From Cylicocyclus nassatus (Eukaryota; Nematoda; Chromadorea; Rhabditida; Strongylidae): a stretch of 64,000 bases of DNA. The stretch lies in NCBI GenBank assembly GCA_958299035.1, contig CATQJL010000305.1, forward strand, positions 67,672,792 to 67,736,791. Reading direction: 5' to 3'. This document shows positions 10,120-22,694 of the stretch, in pieces. The position numbers were made by a program, and so were the translations under genes. The notes beneath the pieces are model-generated. The model was not told the DNA's origin, did no database searches, and saw only the letters and a program-made list of their open reading frames with translations. The first letter of the stretch is position 1. Each line of letters starts with the position of its first letter.

Positions 10120-12370
10120 TAGCTCAATCTTGTGCGTTTATAATAGACGTCATCTCTCTATCAGCCTCGCTGTGCAGTGTGACAGTGCACAAAAGTTTGA
10201 AATCTCGGATGAGGCCAGCGAGCTGGCTTATGCCGTGTCTGCACACAAGGGCAGGCGCCCAATTTCAAATGTCTGTCTTTAAACGCCGAAGACTTTTTTC
10301 AAATGTTTTGATCGAGTTTTTTCTTGTTTCTAGCCTTTCGCTGCAGCTCTTTCTCGTTGATTTGGTGGCTACATGTGCCGAATGAACTTGAAAATTCTCA
10401 ATTCAACTTCCAGAAAAGTGAGGTAGATGCGCACTCGAAAAGAATTAAGGTAGTCCCTATCTCTGCCGTATCCGCAACATGTGCTCTTAACTGGGTAGGT
10501 CAGTCCTCAACTGAGTCTCACGTTGAAAGTCTGGTTGTCATTAGTGTGGAGTCAGTAATTATGCTGCATTTCTTATAAGACGTCTTATAGATCAATAGGA
10601 AGTTCGAAGCAAAGCCTATTTAGGGACTACTCCATGCTGTTATGAGCACAGGCTATTTACATCACAGAAATATTCGCACTTACAACTCAGTCCCCTTCGA
10701 CTGTGTATCGCCCCCACTTTTCTAAAGTAAAGCTAAAACCACTCTAAGGCCCGTATGCACGTACGTCCCCGCTGGGGAGGGGAGGGGAGCTGGATCCCCA
10801 GGGGAACGATCCCCTCCGCCGAAACCCGCCATGACAGAAGGGAGGGGAGCGATCCCCTCCCCTGCACCTAAGCGGGGATGGTGTGAATGGTTTCAGAGTT
10901 ATTGATCGAGCGAACCCCAGTGCATACGGGGTTCGAATGGGGGAGGGGATCCCCTCCCTTCCCCCACTCGAACCCCGTATGCGCGAATTCAACTCAGTAA
11001 CGCGGGGGAGGGGATCGACATCCCCTGCAACGAAGTAGGGGTTCGATGGTGTAGATCATGCCAGAGACGCGGATATTCTGGTTCTGCTCAGTCATTACCA
11101 AGCATTTCGTTCATTTTGATGGAGGATTTTCTTTGAAAGCCGAGTTCTTCTCTCAGCGACCTGTGGCTTGCAATTTGTCTTTCTTTTCTATATTCGCCTC
11201 TTGATAAGAAATCCGAGCAACAATAGCTGCCAATTTCGATTATTTGTAGGAGTTCTTGATCATTCAGGAAATTTGCGCATTTTTCATATAACATAATAGT
11301 TTTAACTATATAGGCTGAGTAAACACATTGTAACTTTCATATTTCATGACATGTTGCCATTATCTTGTTATTTTAACATAAGCTGCCTCGAAAAAATCTA
11401 GAAAGTAGCATATTTGCCTATTTCTGAGTAGAAATCCCCTGGGGAGTGATCCCCTCCCCAGCGTTCCCCTTGTGCATAGCAGGGATGGCTGCTGGGGATC
11501 ATTCCCCTGGGATAAAGGACGATATGCAGCTGATAGCTAAAGCGTTTATGGAGAGCTGGCACAATTTGCAGCTTCTGTTATGTGTTAGAATACTGCTTTG
11601 AGCGTCCGCGCGGCACCCCCCCCCCTTTTCGGCAGCCTAACGTCTTCTACCCATTCCCTTACAGAGACACATCAACTTCTACAGTTCAAAATTTTTACGC
11701 TGAAATGGAGCAGCATGAGCGAAAGTGGGCAGCATCCAAGAAAGCAGGAACATAATGGGAGTAGAAAAATCATTTTTAGTGCTCCGAGCGCAGTCACTGC
11801 ATACGCGCATTCCGCAACCCTAAATTAATGAAAGTGAGGAGATGAGGATGAGTTGCAGTCAAAATATGAAATAAGAAAGAGTTCTTCATAGAAAATTTGA
11901 AAGCAAGGTGATTTCCCCGCTTGATCCCCTCTTGTGCATAAGAGGGTTTACTTCCCCTCCCCACAGGGGATCCCTTGTCCGATATTGTCTTTGTGCATAC
12001 GGGGGTTCGCGCGGGGAGGGGAGGGGATCCCCAGCGGGGATCATTTCAATGGTTAAGCGCACATCCCCTCCCCGCGGGGATGTACGTGCATACGGGCCTA
12101 AGAATTCAAGGCACAGCGGTAGGCATGCCCTCAAGGAACAGCTCGAGAAAGAGCAGCAGCGAAGAGCTAGAAACAATGAAAGACTCGCAAAACGTCAAAA
12201 ATAGGGTTCGGATTCATTTTAAATTAGGATCTGCCCTTATGTGCAGCCATGGCATAGGCAAACCCGCTGGCCTCATCCAGGATTTTAGTTGTGCATTGAT
12301 ACACGGTACAGCGAGGTTACTAGACAGATGACCTCTACTATACTTAGCAACTTGTTGACAAACAAAAAGC
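10120..12370. repeat. Large compound foldback with GGGGATCCCC-rich core
   Basis: Outer arms (about 10130-10370 and 12115-12365) are diverged reverse complements. Both contain GATGAGGCCAGCG, a GCACA(C/T)AAGGGCAG word and a GAAAGAG-rich stretch. Inner arms begin at about 10743 and end at about 12106 with GGCCCGTATGCACGTAC and its complement. The core carries at least six variants of GTGCATACGGG(G)TTCG. It also holds many short self-complementary GGGGAGGGGATCCCC words, near 10770-11000, 11430-11520 and 11930-12080. Peptides from the arms look alike (DEAS-AYA-AHKGR), but I see no splice structure, so I treat it as repeat DNA. Confidence 0.7.
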
Positions 12371-14370
12371 TAAAAGGCATTCAAAATCTTTTGCTGCAAA
12401 TCAAAATTCAAAGCTACTGCGAAATTATCAAGATTGGAGTAATGCAGCTAGAAACAAGCTCCCTTTTAGCGTCTAAGACAGGCACAAAAAACTCGCTTGG
12501 GTAAAGTTGCAGTTATGAGCGTTAATGAGCAAGACATTTGGCTAATAAGTCCTTCGAGTATAATTGTTCTTTCAGGTGCACAGTTCAATACACGAATAAA
12601 CCTGATTCTTCTGCACTGCTGTAATTTTCACACTTTGCAGCCAAGAGAGAAAAAATTTTTAATGCTTGATTATTGAAATTTATGAAACGTAATATTGGGT
12701 TTTACGCGGTTTTTATATTATGTTCTGTACTACTAATTCATGAACAGTGCTTGTCATTTGAATCTGTAGATTTTATTTGTAGAGCTTTGTAATCTAAGGT
12801 TCCGCATCTCGAAAGAACTGCAGAATAGATGTGGAAATTTTTTACTCTAATACCGTAAAAATACAAGCAGAAAGTAATTTCACTTGAGAAATTGTAATCA
12901 CTGCTGGATTGTGCTACAAAATTATTATCAAATATAATTACAACACGTTTCGGACCGCGAAATCGCGCACAGCAAAATGGCGTGTTACATCATTTGTAGC
13001 ACGAGGGATGTTGGGGACTGCCTTTATCTTCACTGCATGATTTCGAGCAAAATCTTGTAGAATTTGCGCTAAGTGCCGTGTTTCGCTTTTCCCTTAGGCA
13101 CTTTCACATTGTTCATCTTTCGCGCTCATGATCCTACAATTTGCGATAAAAGCGAGAGCTATTTGGTTACACCATTGGGCCTCGAATTTTCAAAGATGTG
13201 AGTTCTCTCGAATTCGCTCGTTGGGGTTATCTGACATGATGATCACAGATGTTACACTTTTCCCGCACGTGAGCGTCTTTCTGTATGTTGAGTTGAGTGT
13301 GGATATAAATGAGCAAAAATTTCAAATTTGCTCAAAACTTTGTGTAGGAGGTTCTTCAGCATTCTGATCACAGCTCGGCTCTCGGTTGTCAAGATAGTCT
13401 TTTTGCATGACTTAGGTGGACGACGCACATGGTCTTGATCATATTTGAGGTTTGGTCCAATCCGTTGGCTACATATCCACTGTAACATCAGAGAATATCG
13501 CACCCGCTTGCAAAATAAACGCGATATTCAAAATCAGCGTGCTAAATGATCCACGTGGACCAAAAAGTCTAAGTCTGTGATTTTTACACCCGTGTGTTAC
13601 CTTCCCATCGTGATCTACAGAGAGGTTTTTAGAGAAGAGAAGAGAAGTTAGAGATAGCAAAATAGAGAAGTTTATTTCCTAACCAGCTCTTCTTTTCTTC
13701 TTTACCATGCAACAAACGTGGGGGGGGGGGTTGAAAGCTATTTTCCAGCTTTAATACAAAGCGAGTACACGACGTTCGCAATGCCGCATTGCGATTTTCA
13801 GTTGCTTCATTTGAGTCCATGTGACAGTTCGACTCAAAAGATCAGTTGTTGATTCTAGGATTTCAGAATGGTTTGAGCTCTTTTTTTGTATCCGTAGCAT
13901 CGCACTTTTGTTATACTAAACTATAGTTTGAAGGATTGAAATAGTAGTTCAATATATTTTTGCGACACTGCACCTTGACAAATTGTTCTTGCAGCAATCT
14001 GATGCTAAGCTAAACAAATGAAAGCGGATTGCGATATATGAGGTTTTGTTATTTTGCATAGCTCCAGCTAACACGTGAAAATCTTGAGGTATTACATGAG
14101 ACTCAAAGCTGATATCTCGTAAATTAGCCACGTCAGGTGCAATTTTTTGCAAAGGTATCTAGTACGACAGTAATGATGTTTGTCTTGAACTGCGTGCATT
14201 TCTGTGTGAAAGATTTGAACTTTAGATCAACGCTCAATGTAGGGGCTCAGTGAACCCGAAGCGCTTATTTGTTCTGAGATAAGGATGCGCTTCTCAGCAC
14301 ACATTCTACTCACTACTTCTGCTTGGCGATTGAGTTGGCGACTGCAAGGAATGATTCAAGTATATAAATA
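12371..14370. other. Intergenic, no gene seen
   Basis: Two kilobases of AT-rich sequence without a supported gene. A poly-G run lies near 13720-13730. Small open frames (13128-13367, 13252-13503 and neighbours) overlap on opposite strands and show no family motif. Confidence 0.45.
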
Positions 14371-15417
14371 ACTAGCTGGCTTACCCGGCTCCGCCGTATC
14401 CGGACCAAACTTGGCACACATACACTTCGGGCCCCGGCGGGTGTCACAGTCCACTTTTCGTTATCGATCGATGTCGATTTTACCGATTTTTATCGATTTT
14501 TTTGCAGAGTTCACCTACAGAGCTAGGAGTTGGCACAGGGGGGGGGGGAAGTGAGCATGGGGATTCCGAATACAATATTAGTTTTCAGAATTATCGATTA
14601 CTTTTATTGATTTTATCGATTTTTTGTAAATTTTGACATGCGAGGCTGGGATTTTGCACAGGGAGGTAATCGAGCATGCTGATTACGAACACAACGTGAG
14701 TTTTCAGGATCGTCCATTACTTTTATCGATTTTATTGATTTTTTTTGTAAAGTTTGACCTGCGGGGCTGGGAGCTTGCACAGGGGGGTAATCGAGCATGC
14801 AGATTACGAATACAATATTAGTTTTCAAGATCGTCCATTACTTTTATCGATTTTATCGATTTTTTGAAAATTCGAGCTAGGGGGCTGGAATTTGGCATAG
14901 GGGTGTAATCGAGCATGCTGATCACCCCCCTTGGGGGTGATCAGCATGCTCGATTACCCCCCTGTGCCACTCCCAGCCCCCTAGCTCGAATTTTCAAAAA
15001 ATCGATAAAATCGATAAAAGTAATCGATAATCCCGAAAACCAATATTGTTTTCGGAATCCCCATGCTCGATTACCCCCCTATGCGAACTCCCAGCCCCGT
15101 AGCTCAAACTTTGCAAAAAAATCGATAAAATCGATAAAAGTAATCGATAATCCTGAAAACCAATATTGTATTCGGAATCCCCATGCTCGATTACCCCCCT
15201 GTGCCAACTCCCAGCCCCGTAGGTGAACTCAGCAAAAAAATCGATAAAAATCGATAAAATCGATATCGATCGATGACGAAAAGTGGACTGTGACACCCGC
15301 CGGGGCCCGAAGTATATGTGTGCCAAGTTTGGTCCGGATCGGTTCAGAAATGGAATTTTCTATTCGGAACATACGTACAGACATACAGACAAACAGACAT
15401 TCAGCTTTATTATAAGA
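14371..15417. repeat. Mirrored tandem array of ~119-bp units in an inverted-repeat element
   Basis: The ends are inverted copies: CCGGACCAAACTTGGCACAC and GGGTGTCACAGTCCAC on the left (14400-14460), complemented at 15280-15340. Inside, a unit of about 119 bp repeats four times in one orientation (GAGCATG words near 14553, 14671, 14793 and 14911). It then repeats about three times in the opposite orientation after a sharp turning point near 14931 (GCTGATCACCCCCC facing GGGGGTGATCAGC). Each unit contains CAGGGGGGTAATCGAGCATG-like and TTATCGATTTTATCGATTTT-like words. The left edge reads CTAGCTGGCTTACCCGGC, a word also found inverted at 33717-33753. ORFs across it are repeat artefacts. Confidence 0.85.
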
Positions 15418-16563
15418 TGCAAAGACTACAAGACTGAGAAAACATAGAACTAAATGAGCTGCCACTACTGGGATGATCCAAATTTGGGACTAAAATTTAA
15501 CAACTACTTTTTGAGTCGAATTCAATATGAATCTGGCGAGTTAGTACATATTCATTCATTCACAGGATCTTTATATGTGCAGTCACACAGGGCATCATCA
15601 CGATTTCTTCAAATCAAGGTTGTCCACTAGTGAATTCGAACTATCAAGCAGCATTGACGCTGTAAAGCATGTTAGGATGACAAAAAACCATTATTATCTT
15701 TCAGACTGAAATGACCACGCTTTTTGGCCCAAAATCAGTCGAAGATGAAGTTTATTTTTACATCAAAGATTGATGGCGCTACTATGTCAGTCTCCTGTCT
15801 CGGAAGCAAAAGTCCTCTCATATTCCTTGCAATTGTTTGTTGTCTACGTGGAATGATTCCGCCGTTTAACGCACAAATCAGCTAACTCTCAGCACAGAAG
15901 ATGCACTTTGCGAGGTACTGGAGTATGAGCCTAATTAAGCCATCTAAATGAAGTTTCTCAATCATTGTAAAGAAAACCAGATTCGAAGCAGATTATTGCG
16001 CTACAGAATGCAACCAGAATTACAGGCGACTTTGGCTAGTTTTTGAATAGGAACTTTACCGTAGTAACTAAAAGGGAAGGAAAGTTAGTCGAAGTAGCCC
16101 TTTTTATAATGTATACTGTCTTACAAAGAGTACGAAAAGCTACTTCTACTGTATACTAAAGAAATACGAAATGCTGACACCTAATATACCTTTATTATCT
16201 GCTGCTTGTTTCTGAAGGAGTTTTGAGGGTTTGGGCAAAGAATTCAATGCATGATCAGTGAAAAATCTGTAGTTGATTTTTTCTAACGCTCCGAAGTGGC
16301 AAAGTTGAATACAACAATTTTTCTTGCGCAGAGTAACCCGAAAAAGGTACGTCTGCTTTCATCCTAGTTGCACATGCAATTTTTTGCTTATAAAAACCTT
16401 TGACTCCTCGCCCAGGAACGCAGCAGATAGGGAAGGTAGACTTCAAATCAGCGTTTCGCACACTCTAAGGCAGTATTCATCTCATATCAATAGGCCCTTT
16501 TCTTCTCCAAAACATTGTTTCATAGTTATGTGTCACATATAACGATTACTAAAACTATGAGTC
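15418..16563. other. Intergenic, no gene seen
   Basis: AT-rich single-copy-looking sequence. No conserved frame, splice signal or inverted repeat was recognised. Confidence 0.45.
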
Positions 16564-16564
16564 T

Positions 16565-16652
16565 CTAAGGAAAGTGTTACTGCGTAAGTTCAAAATCCAC
16601 TGTAAGTGCAAACAATTTGTATTTTGAACTTATGCAATAACACTTTCCTTAA
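16565..16652. mobile_element. Tiny inverted-repeat element (~88 bp)
   Basis: Positions 16565-16596 (starting CTAAGGAAAGTGTTA, ending AAGTTCAAAAT) and 16621-16652 are reverse complements with four mismatches. They leave a 24-bp centre. It resembles a miniature element or solo hairpin. No target duplication is clear. Confidence 0.65.
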
Positions 16653-17019
16653 AGAAACTTCTTAGGAAAGTTCAAAGTTGTAAAGGTTTTGAAAGCTTAA
16701 AGGGTTTCTGTGTCACTTTCATCGAAGCCTTTCAGGACAGCAAACAACAAGATTCTTGTCTCGTTCACATAACCTATATCAACAGCTCGTATTCAATGGT
16801 TTAGAGGCATTACCGAAAGTTACAAATGTCGTTTTATTTTATAACATAGAGTTAAGTATGCTTTGGCTTGCAAACTAAAGGCAGTGTACCGGAGAACTTT
16901 GCATTTCCATCATCCTGCATATTTTATGCCTTTTCAACACGTATAACCCAAGTTTGAGCTTTCACGAGTGGCCGTTTTTAAGGCATTTACCCGATTTCAA
17001 AAAGGCAGCTCGGACGAGA

Positions 17020-17434
17020 TTTTAATGGAAAATTGGGAGGCCTGGCGCGAAGACTCTGCTGCCGTGATTTTGCCTTGCGTAGCATGAACTTTGCGGGAGC
17101 GGTCGTCGGGTCCCGCGCCGAACATGTATGCGATGCCGTACCGAGCGCCCGTCGATTGGTGTTGCGCGCCGATTCGAGAGCTATTTCTTGGTGCAGAGGT
17201 ACAGCCGGACTGGGGATGGAGATTATTGGGGTGACCAGGAACCTCAAACAGCTATATCCCTTAGGGTGTAAATCTGCCGGGACACTGCCTTCAAGGCTAG
17301 TACAAGCAGAAACTTCAAGCTGGCCACTCGGATTTGCCATTGATTTGGTTGCAACTATGGGATTCAAAAAAGAGTTGAAGCCACTTTTGCGCAAAAATCG
17401 GCTCAGTAAACTTGATTCAAAAATATACACTTAA
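17020..17434. other. GC-rich island open on both strands, unrecognised
   Basis: This block is markedly richer in G+C than its surroundings. It carries long open frames on both strands: 133 codons on plus (17033-17434) and 147 codons on minus (16987-17430). Neither product shows a motif I recognise and neither has a convincing splice context. The plus frame includes ATSWCRG-like and LPLGCKSAG-like words only. It may be an unclassified repeat, a SINE-like copy or an exon of an unknown gene. Confidence 0.35.
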
Positions 17435-20400
17435 TAAAATATACTGTCTTCACGATTTATGTAATAAGAGAAAAAAATTCATTATTCTTCAGAACTCATT
17501 TATTCTTCACATTTCAAAACCACTGCATTCTATTCTAAAACAGATCTATTGTCCGACCTATTTTCCTTTTGTCATAAAGCTCAAGTTATTTCAAAATATT
17601 ATTTCACCCTCTAATGGCCTGACCTTCTGAAATTTGACATCGGATGCCTTTTTAGGACGATGAACTCAAGACTTCCTGACATTTTTCCTGCTCCGCGCAA
17701 ATGCTTAACCTCGAGAAGGCTACAGCTCCTCAAGTAACGAACGTAGTTTATGAATAACACATCAACGTGGTAATAGGCAGTAGCCGTCGCGCAACGTCGC
17801 GAACAGAGCAACTTTGTATTTCTTTTAGGCCAAGAACAGGCGAACACTATTTGCCTGTTAGTAGCTTTTTGATAGCTATAATTCTAGCAGGCGGCTTTCG
17901 TTGAAAAACATCTATTATTCCAAGTTTAAATTAATTTCCAGAATAAGAAATTGCTGACCGCGACATAATGTCGCGGAATAACTTTTCAAACGCATAAATT
18001 TTCTCTTTTAGGCAATTTAACCACCCTAACAATCTTAAAGCTAATCAAGGCGAAAATCAATTTTGGCTTTTTCGCGAAAATTGTAGCCTGAATTTCTATT
18101 TTAAGTAAGCTGCCATAGACTCTGCTTGATCAATGTCAGCCATAAAATTTTCAATTCATATTAAAGTCTTACTTCTAAGCTACATTTCCTTGTTCTTATG
18201 ACATTTCTATACGCACACTGTCCCTTATTTTCTGTAACCAGCATGTCTCCGAGTATCGTTGTCTCTCCGAAGTAGATTGAGCGAAACAGAAAACTTATGA
18301 CTTGGCAGCCAGGCTAGTGTTGAGGGATAGGGTAGACCATCGTTTCATCCAATCCACAGTGCTCCCAATCGACCGATGGGAGGAGATGAAGTAGTTTTCA
18401 GCGCTACAGCTTAAAGTCAGAAAAGCAATACAAATAAAAGCAACCGATATTCTCTCATTTTCACGATCATTCTCACTTGCCTCTATGCCAAAACGCACTG
18501 CTCAAAGTTTGCAAAAGTCGATGACGATGATTCTGGAAAATTTTGTATTCGTAATTGTATGCTAATTCACCTGGCCTCCTATTGTCCCAGATAGTGTGCC
18601 GGCACGAGGTCGTAGAATTTGCTACTACTGCTTGCAAATGCTTTTACTGCGAATCTTGTGATTTTCCTTTATTGAGTCACAGTTCTCATTCAAAGATCTA
18701 GGCGTTCAATAAAGCGCGCTTTTCTTCTCAAAAGCTAGTGATTAGATGCTCTCGCCACTATTTCGAGTTCTCTAACAAAGTAAGAAAAGGAATAAGAAAC
18801 GTGCTTGCTATATTGAGTCGTTCCATAAGTGTAAGTTTCCATTCTTGTTCTCTTTGAAAATCTCTTCAAAACAAACTAACTGTCGATGAAATCCAATCTG
18901 CTTTGATTTCTCAGCTTCCAAAGAAGGGATTTAAATGGCGAAAAGAAGGATTTTTGGCACTTGATCATCCTATAACAAAGTTTCGCGCAGATCTCTCTGC
19001 CAATTATGAGACATGGCGTTTTTTCGCCATATTTGTCAAAAAAGGATTGGATTGCTTCGAGAAAAAACAGATAATTTGAGAGTGTTCCCTGCACAAGACT
19101 TAGAATGGGCAGAATATCCTGTGAAAATTGCTAAGCAAGAGCAAGAGATCGCCTTACCGTACAAACCCGACTGCGTCGTCTAAACGAATCCCTACTGCAG
19201 CGTCTTGATAGACAGGTCCTGTGTGCTTTTCTGCGCGACAAAGCTGCCCCCTACGGCAATAACCGTCGTCATAGCTTCCTGCAGACGGGAGGTACATTAG
19301 TATCTATACTTCTAAGATCTCGCTCTAGCATATTATCATCTGTTCACGTCTGTCACAAAACATATGAGCGGCGTCTGTTTTGATCCTGAAGACGATCTCA
19401 GGCGCTGGTTAAGCGACTTTTTCAGGACTAGATCCGCTGAGTTTTGGAGGGAACAAAAAATCTGACGCATGGCGGAAGAAGGTTGCACGCAACAACTGAA
19501 CATTCATTATTTACTGTATATCGCTAAAATATTGTTATTTCATTGATTCATAAAGACTCTAAGATTTTATCGAACGACCTAAGATATAGTGAATACTAAC
19601 GAAACAGTATCTAAAAATTATGGAAAAAAATTGTGTGAGCTAAAAATTTGCCATCTTTGTGCATTGAAACTGCAAAACTGATAAATTGAACTGATAAATT
19701 CTTAGAGAAATGCTTGCCACACCCTTTATTATACGGTTTTCTCACAAACTTTCGTTGCTTGTTTCTCTTAGCCTCTGCCCGCTTGTATGCGGGATTCGGT
19801 GGCATGTCATTATCGCTAAATTGTGGCGAGAGAGTTGTCCACTGCTTAGTGCAAAATATCGAGCATGTTGTTTAATATCGCATCGTATGCAACATCCTGT
19901 CTGAACACGTCAATAGTAAAAACCTATTTGTGTGAGAGAGGTACGTCAGAGCTCGACATGCGTTGGTTTGGAGGCTTTCGAAAACGAAATCCTCATGACT
20001 TAGCAAGATTCTACGAAGTTTCTTCGTTAAAATGAGTAAGGAAACTTTGTTTAGGCAACACGACAATACAAAAGAAAAACAAAAAAAACATAATTTGAGT
20101 TGTTCGAGTGAAGGCCCCGTTGTTGTTTAGTGCATTGAAACCCCTAGGCCAACATTCATGGAAATCTGTAGCTTACTGAAAATATTACAGATTTCGAAAA
20201 ATTGCTGTTTTCAGAATTCTGTACACATTTGAAAATTCACATTACGCTTACCATATCTTTTTCATGACTGGAGATCAAGAAATAAGTAAGTCCAAAATTA
20301 TGAAGTTGGCGCCATTTTCTAGTTTTTTATCCTAGTTTGATATCTCTTGATCATTTAAACACCATCTTTCAAAGCTTGTTTTGCTCTATATGAATGAAAT

Positions 20401-22694
20401 GTTTCACATATTTCATAACTATACCTTCCGTGCCATTCCAAATCAAGGAACTTGCATTTTTTTTATCACATCTTTTAGCACCTTGACAATAATGTTACAC
20501 AAGTGAATTATGACTGAATTTCGTAAAAGTTAACCGCTACTTACAGGTCTACCCTGTAGGTAATTTCCCACTTGCTAAATCTAACTGCGACCTTCACTCA
20601 CTGCGACAAGTTTTCGTAATGCTATGTAGGTGGAGTGTAGGTGCCAATTTGAGAAACTTTCAAAATTCTAGAAATATTCTGTGAATGATAGATTTTGAAA
20701 AGATCATGACTGATATGGTAGCAATACATACATAAATACCATAACACAAAGAAACTCATTACATGGTCGTAATGAAAAATATCGAGCAAAATCATAAGAT
20801 TGAGAAATACTCTCAAGACGTGGTCAAATACAATTTGCAATACTTCCTCAGCAGTAAGCCACATCAAAACACCATAGAATTTGCAGATGGGAATCAAAGG
20901 AATGGGTGACCTGACGATGTCCTAGCTTACAGAGCAATTAGCCCAAGTTTGTCATTGTTTAAGATTGTTGAAAATGTGCATTGTAAAGCCTTTGTAGCTC
21001 GTAATAATCCTAGCAGCAGAAGCCCTGGGTTGTTGTAATGCGTCTTGTAGCTGTGATCTCATGCATGCGCCCTTCAAGCGTCTTTATTCCCACTTGAGAG
21101 ATACTCGGATTACTAATTTGATTGGAATTCAAATCATTACTTTATCTTTTGAAGTGAACCAATGATGGACTGAAAGTGTTTGAATAAAAGCATGACTTCA
21201 CGCGTAACTTGTCTATGTATTACAAAAGAAGCCTCACCTATCGGAATTCTGGCCTATCGTTATTAGCTATGGAAGTTAATTTGAGATGAATGTTCTTTTG
21301 CACAAGAGTCTTCATTTAGTAGAATTAGTAGAAAGTTTTTACGGCACTGAACTTTTCGGCTTTGAAGACAAGACTTGCATTGGAGCACTTTTTGATAATG
21401 TTGGGATTTAGCTCTTTCATTTGAAGAGCTGAACAGAGGCGGAGGTGGCCTCCAAAAAGCAACTGAAGAAATTTACGCAATTATACAATCTGTGAAGATG
21501 AGTAGGCTGATTCAAATACAAGAGCTTGAAACAAGCGCTCTTCGAAAGACGATATCTTTCTTTCCATCCATTCGATAACCTCGAGATAAGTGCGACAGAA
21601 GCATGGCAATTTGCGTTGAAGACCACAAATCCTGGATGTTTCCACCGAAATTTGTGTTTGGGAGTTTCTAGAGGTAGAAAACCTGAAGGCGATTGCGCGC
21701 AAACCCTATGTAAGCTTGATCAACGCCTGATTGACGAACAGAATAGAACACTTAGTAGTGATAGCCATGTGCTAGATGAAATATAATATTATTATAAAAG
21801 CATGATAGAGACTACAACAGCTGAAAGTGCTTTATTCGTCTTAGAGATCGAAGAAGCAGGATGGTCTCAACTTCTGGCTACATATCACGCTTTTTTATTT
21901 GATATAGTGCAACTTAAAAATTTTCAGTCGCCGATGATTTCTTGTTTCTGCAGAGCAAATGCTTGTCGCTGAATTAATTTCATTTTACCTTCAAGAATCT
22001 TTGAGCGTTAGTATGTGTTAAGGTAGGTATCGTGCAACCGCGTAAAGTCAAATGTGCAGGTTTCAGCAGCGCTGTACCATACAATTATTGCGTCAAAGCT
22101 CGGATGTGTAAGCAGCATGTTGTCAAGGCTAACTCATGAAATCATTAAGAGTTGGATTTGAAGCAATTTAAGATCTGGCGTCCTTGAGAAGTTCAACAAG
22201 TTGAAAGCGTAGATAAAAAAGACATTCGGCAATAACTAAGCGTTGAACTTCAAAATTTGCTGAAACACACTAAACTCAACATACCGGAGGCCAAATCCAT
22301 TTGTGCTAAATTGGTTATATTACCTCAAGAGCACTTTCAAACGGAGTATTATTTTTGTGATCAGCATTTCAAATAGCCCTAGATTAAGTTTCACGAAAAT
22401 CTGCAGAAAAACAAAAACTAAACACAATTTTTCCTTACACCGTAAGTCTACGTAAGTACATGCGTTGGCGAAATGGCAGAATTAACGCTTTTGTGGTCTA
22501 TATCACAATCCGTATAATGCCACTGGATGAATGTGTCACATTAAGAAAAAGTCCTCATAAATTATTACATTATTTGTTCGTGGTTTTTCGTACTTTCTTA
22601 CAACGTCTATCGCAATATCTTGCCGTCGAGCATAGCTAATCCTGAAGTGGACTCGGATACATGAAACTGTGTATTGACTCGACGACATAAATAA
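17435..22694. other. Long intergenic stretch, no supported gene
   Basis: Over 5 kb of AT-rich DNA between the GC island and receptor 2. I examined 18295-18498 (minus), which has a hydrophobic segment AFICIAFLTLSCSA; 19140-19320, which is GC-richer; 20622-20897 (minus), a hydrophobic frame without ATG; and 21417-21786. None has a matching exon chain or recognised motif. No large inverted repeat was found by eye. Confidence 0.4.

Noticed and set aside
10744..12331. Arg/Gly/Ser/Pro-rich ORFs
   Set aside because: They are translations of GGGGATCCCC-type low-complexity DNA with no splice context.
14915..15326. Arg/Pro-rich repeated proteins (HARLPPCANSQPR-type)
   Set aside because: They are translations of the ~119-bp tandem array, present in both directions.
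18295..18498. Small secreted protein on the minus strand (hydrophobic AFICIAFLTLSCSA segment)
   Set aside because: The frame starts at GTG, no splice partner was found, and the only ATG-led frame nearby stops after 17 codons.
20622..20897. Hydrophobic 91-codon frame, possible fourth receptor exon
   Set aside because: It has no ATG, no match to the 156/126/210-nt receptor exons and no NP or MNQ motif; its composition suggests AT-rich chance coding.
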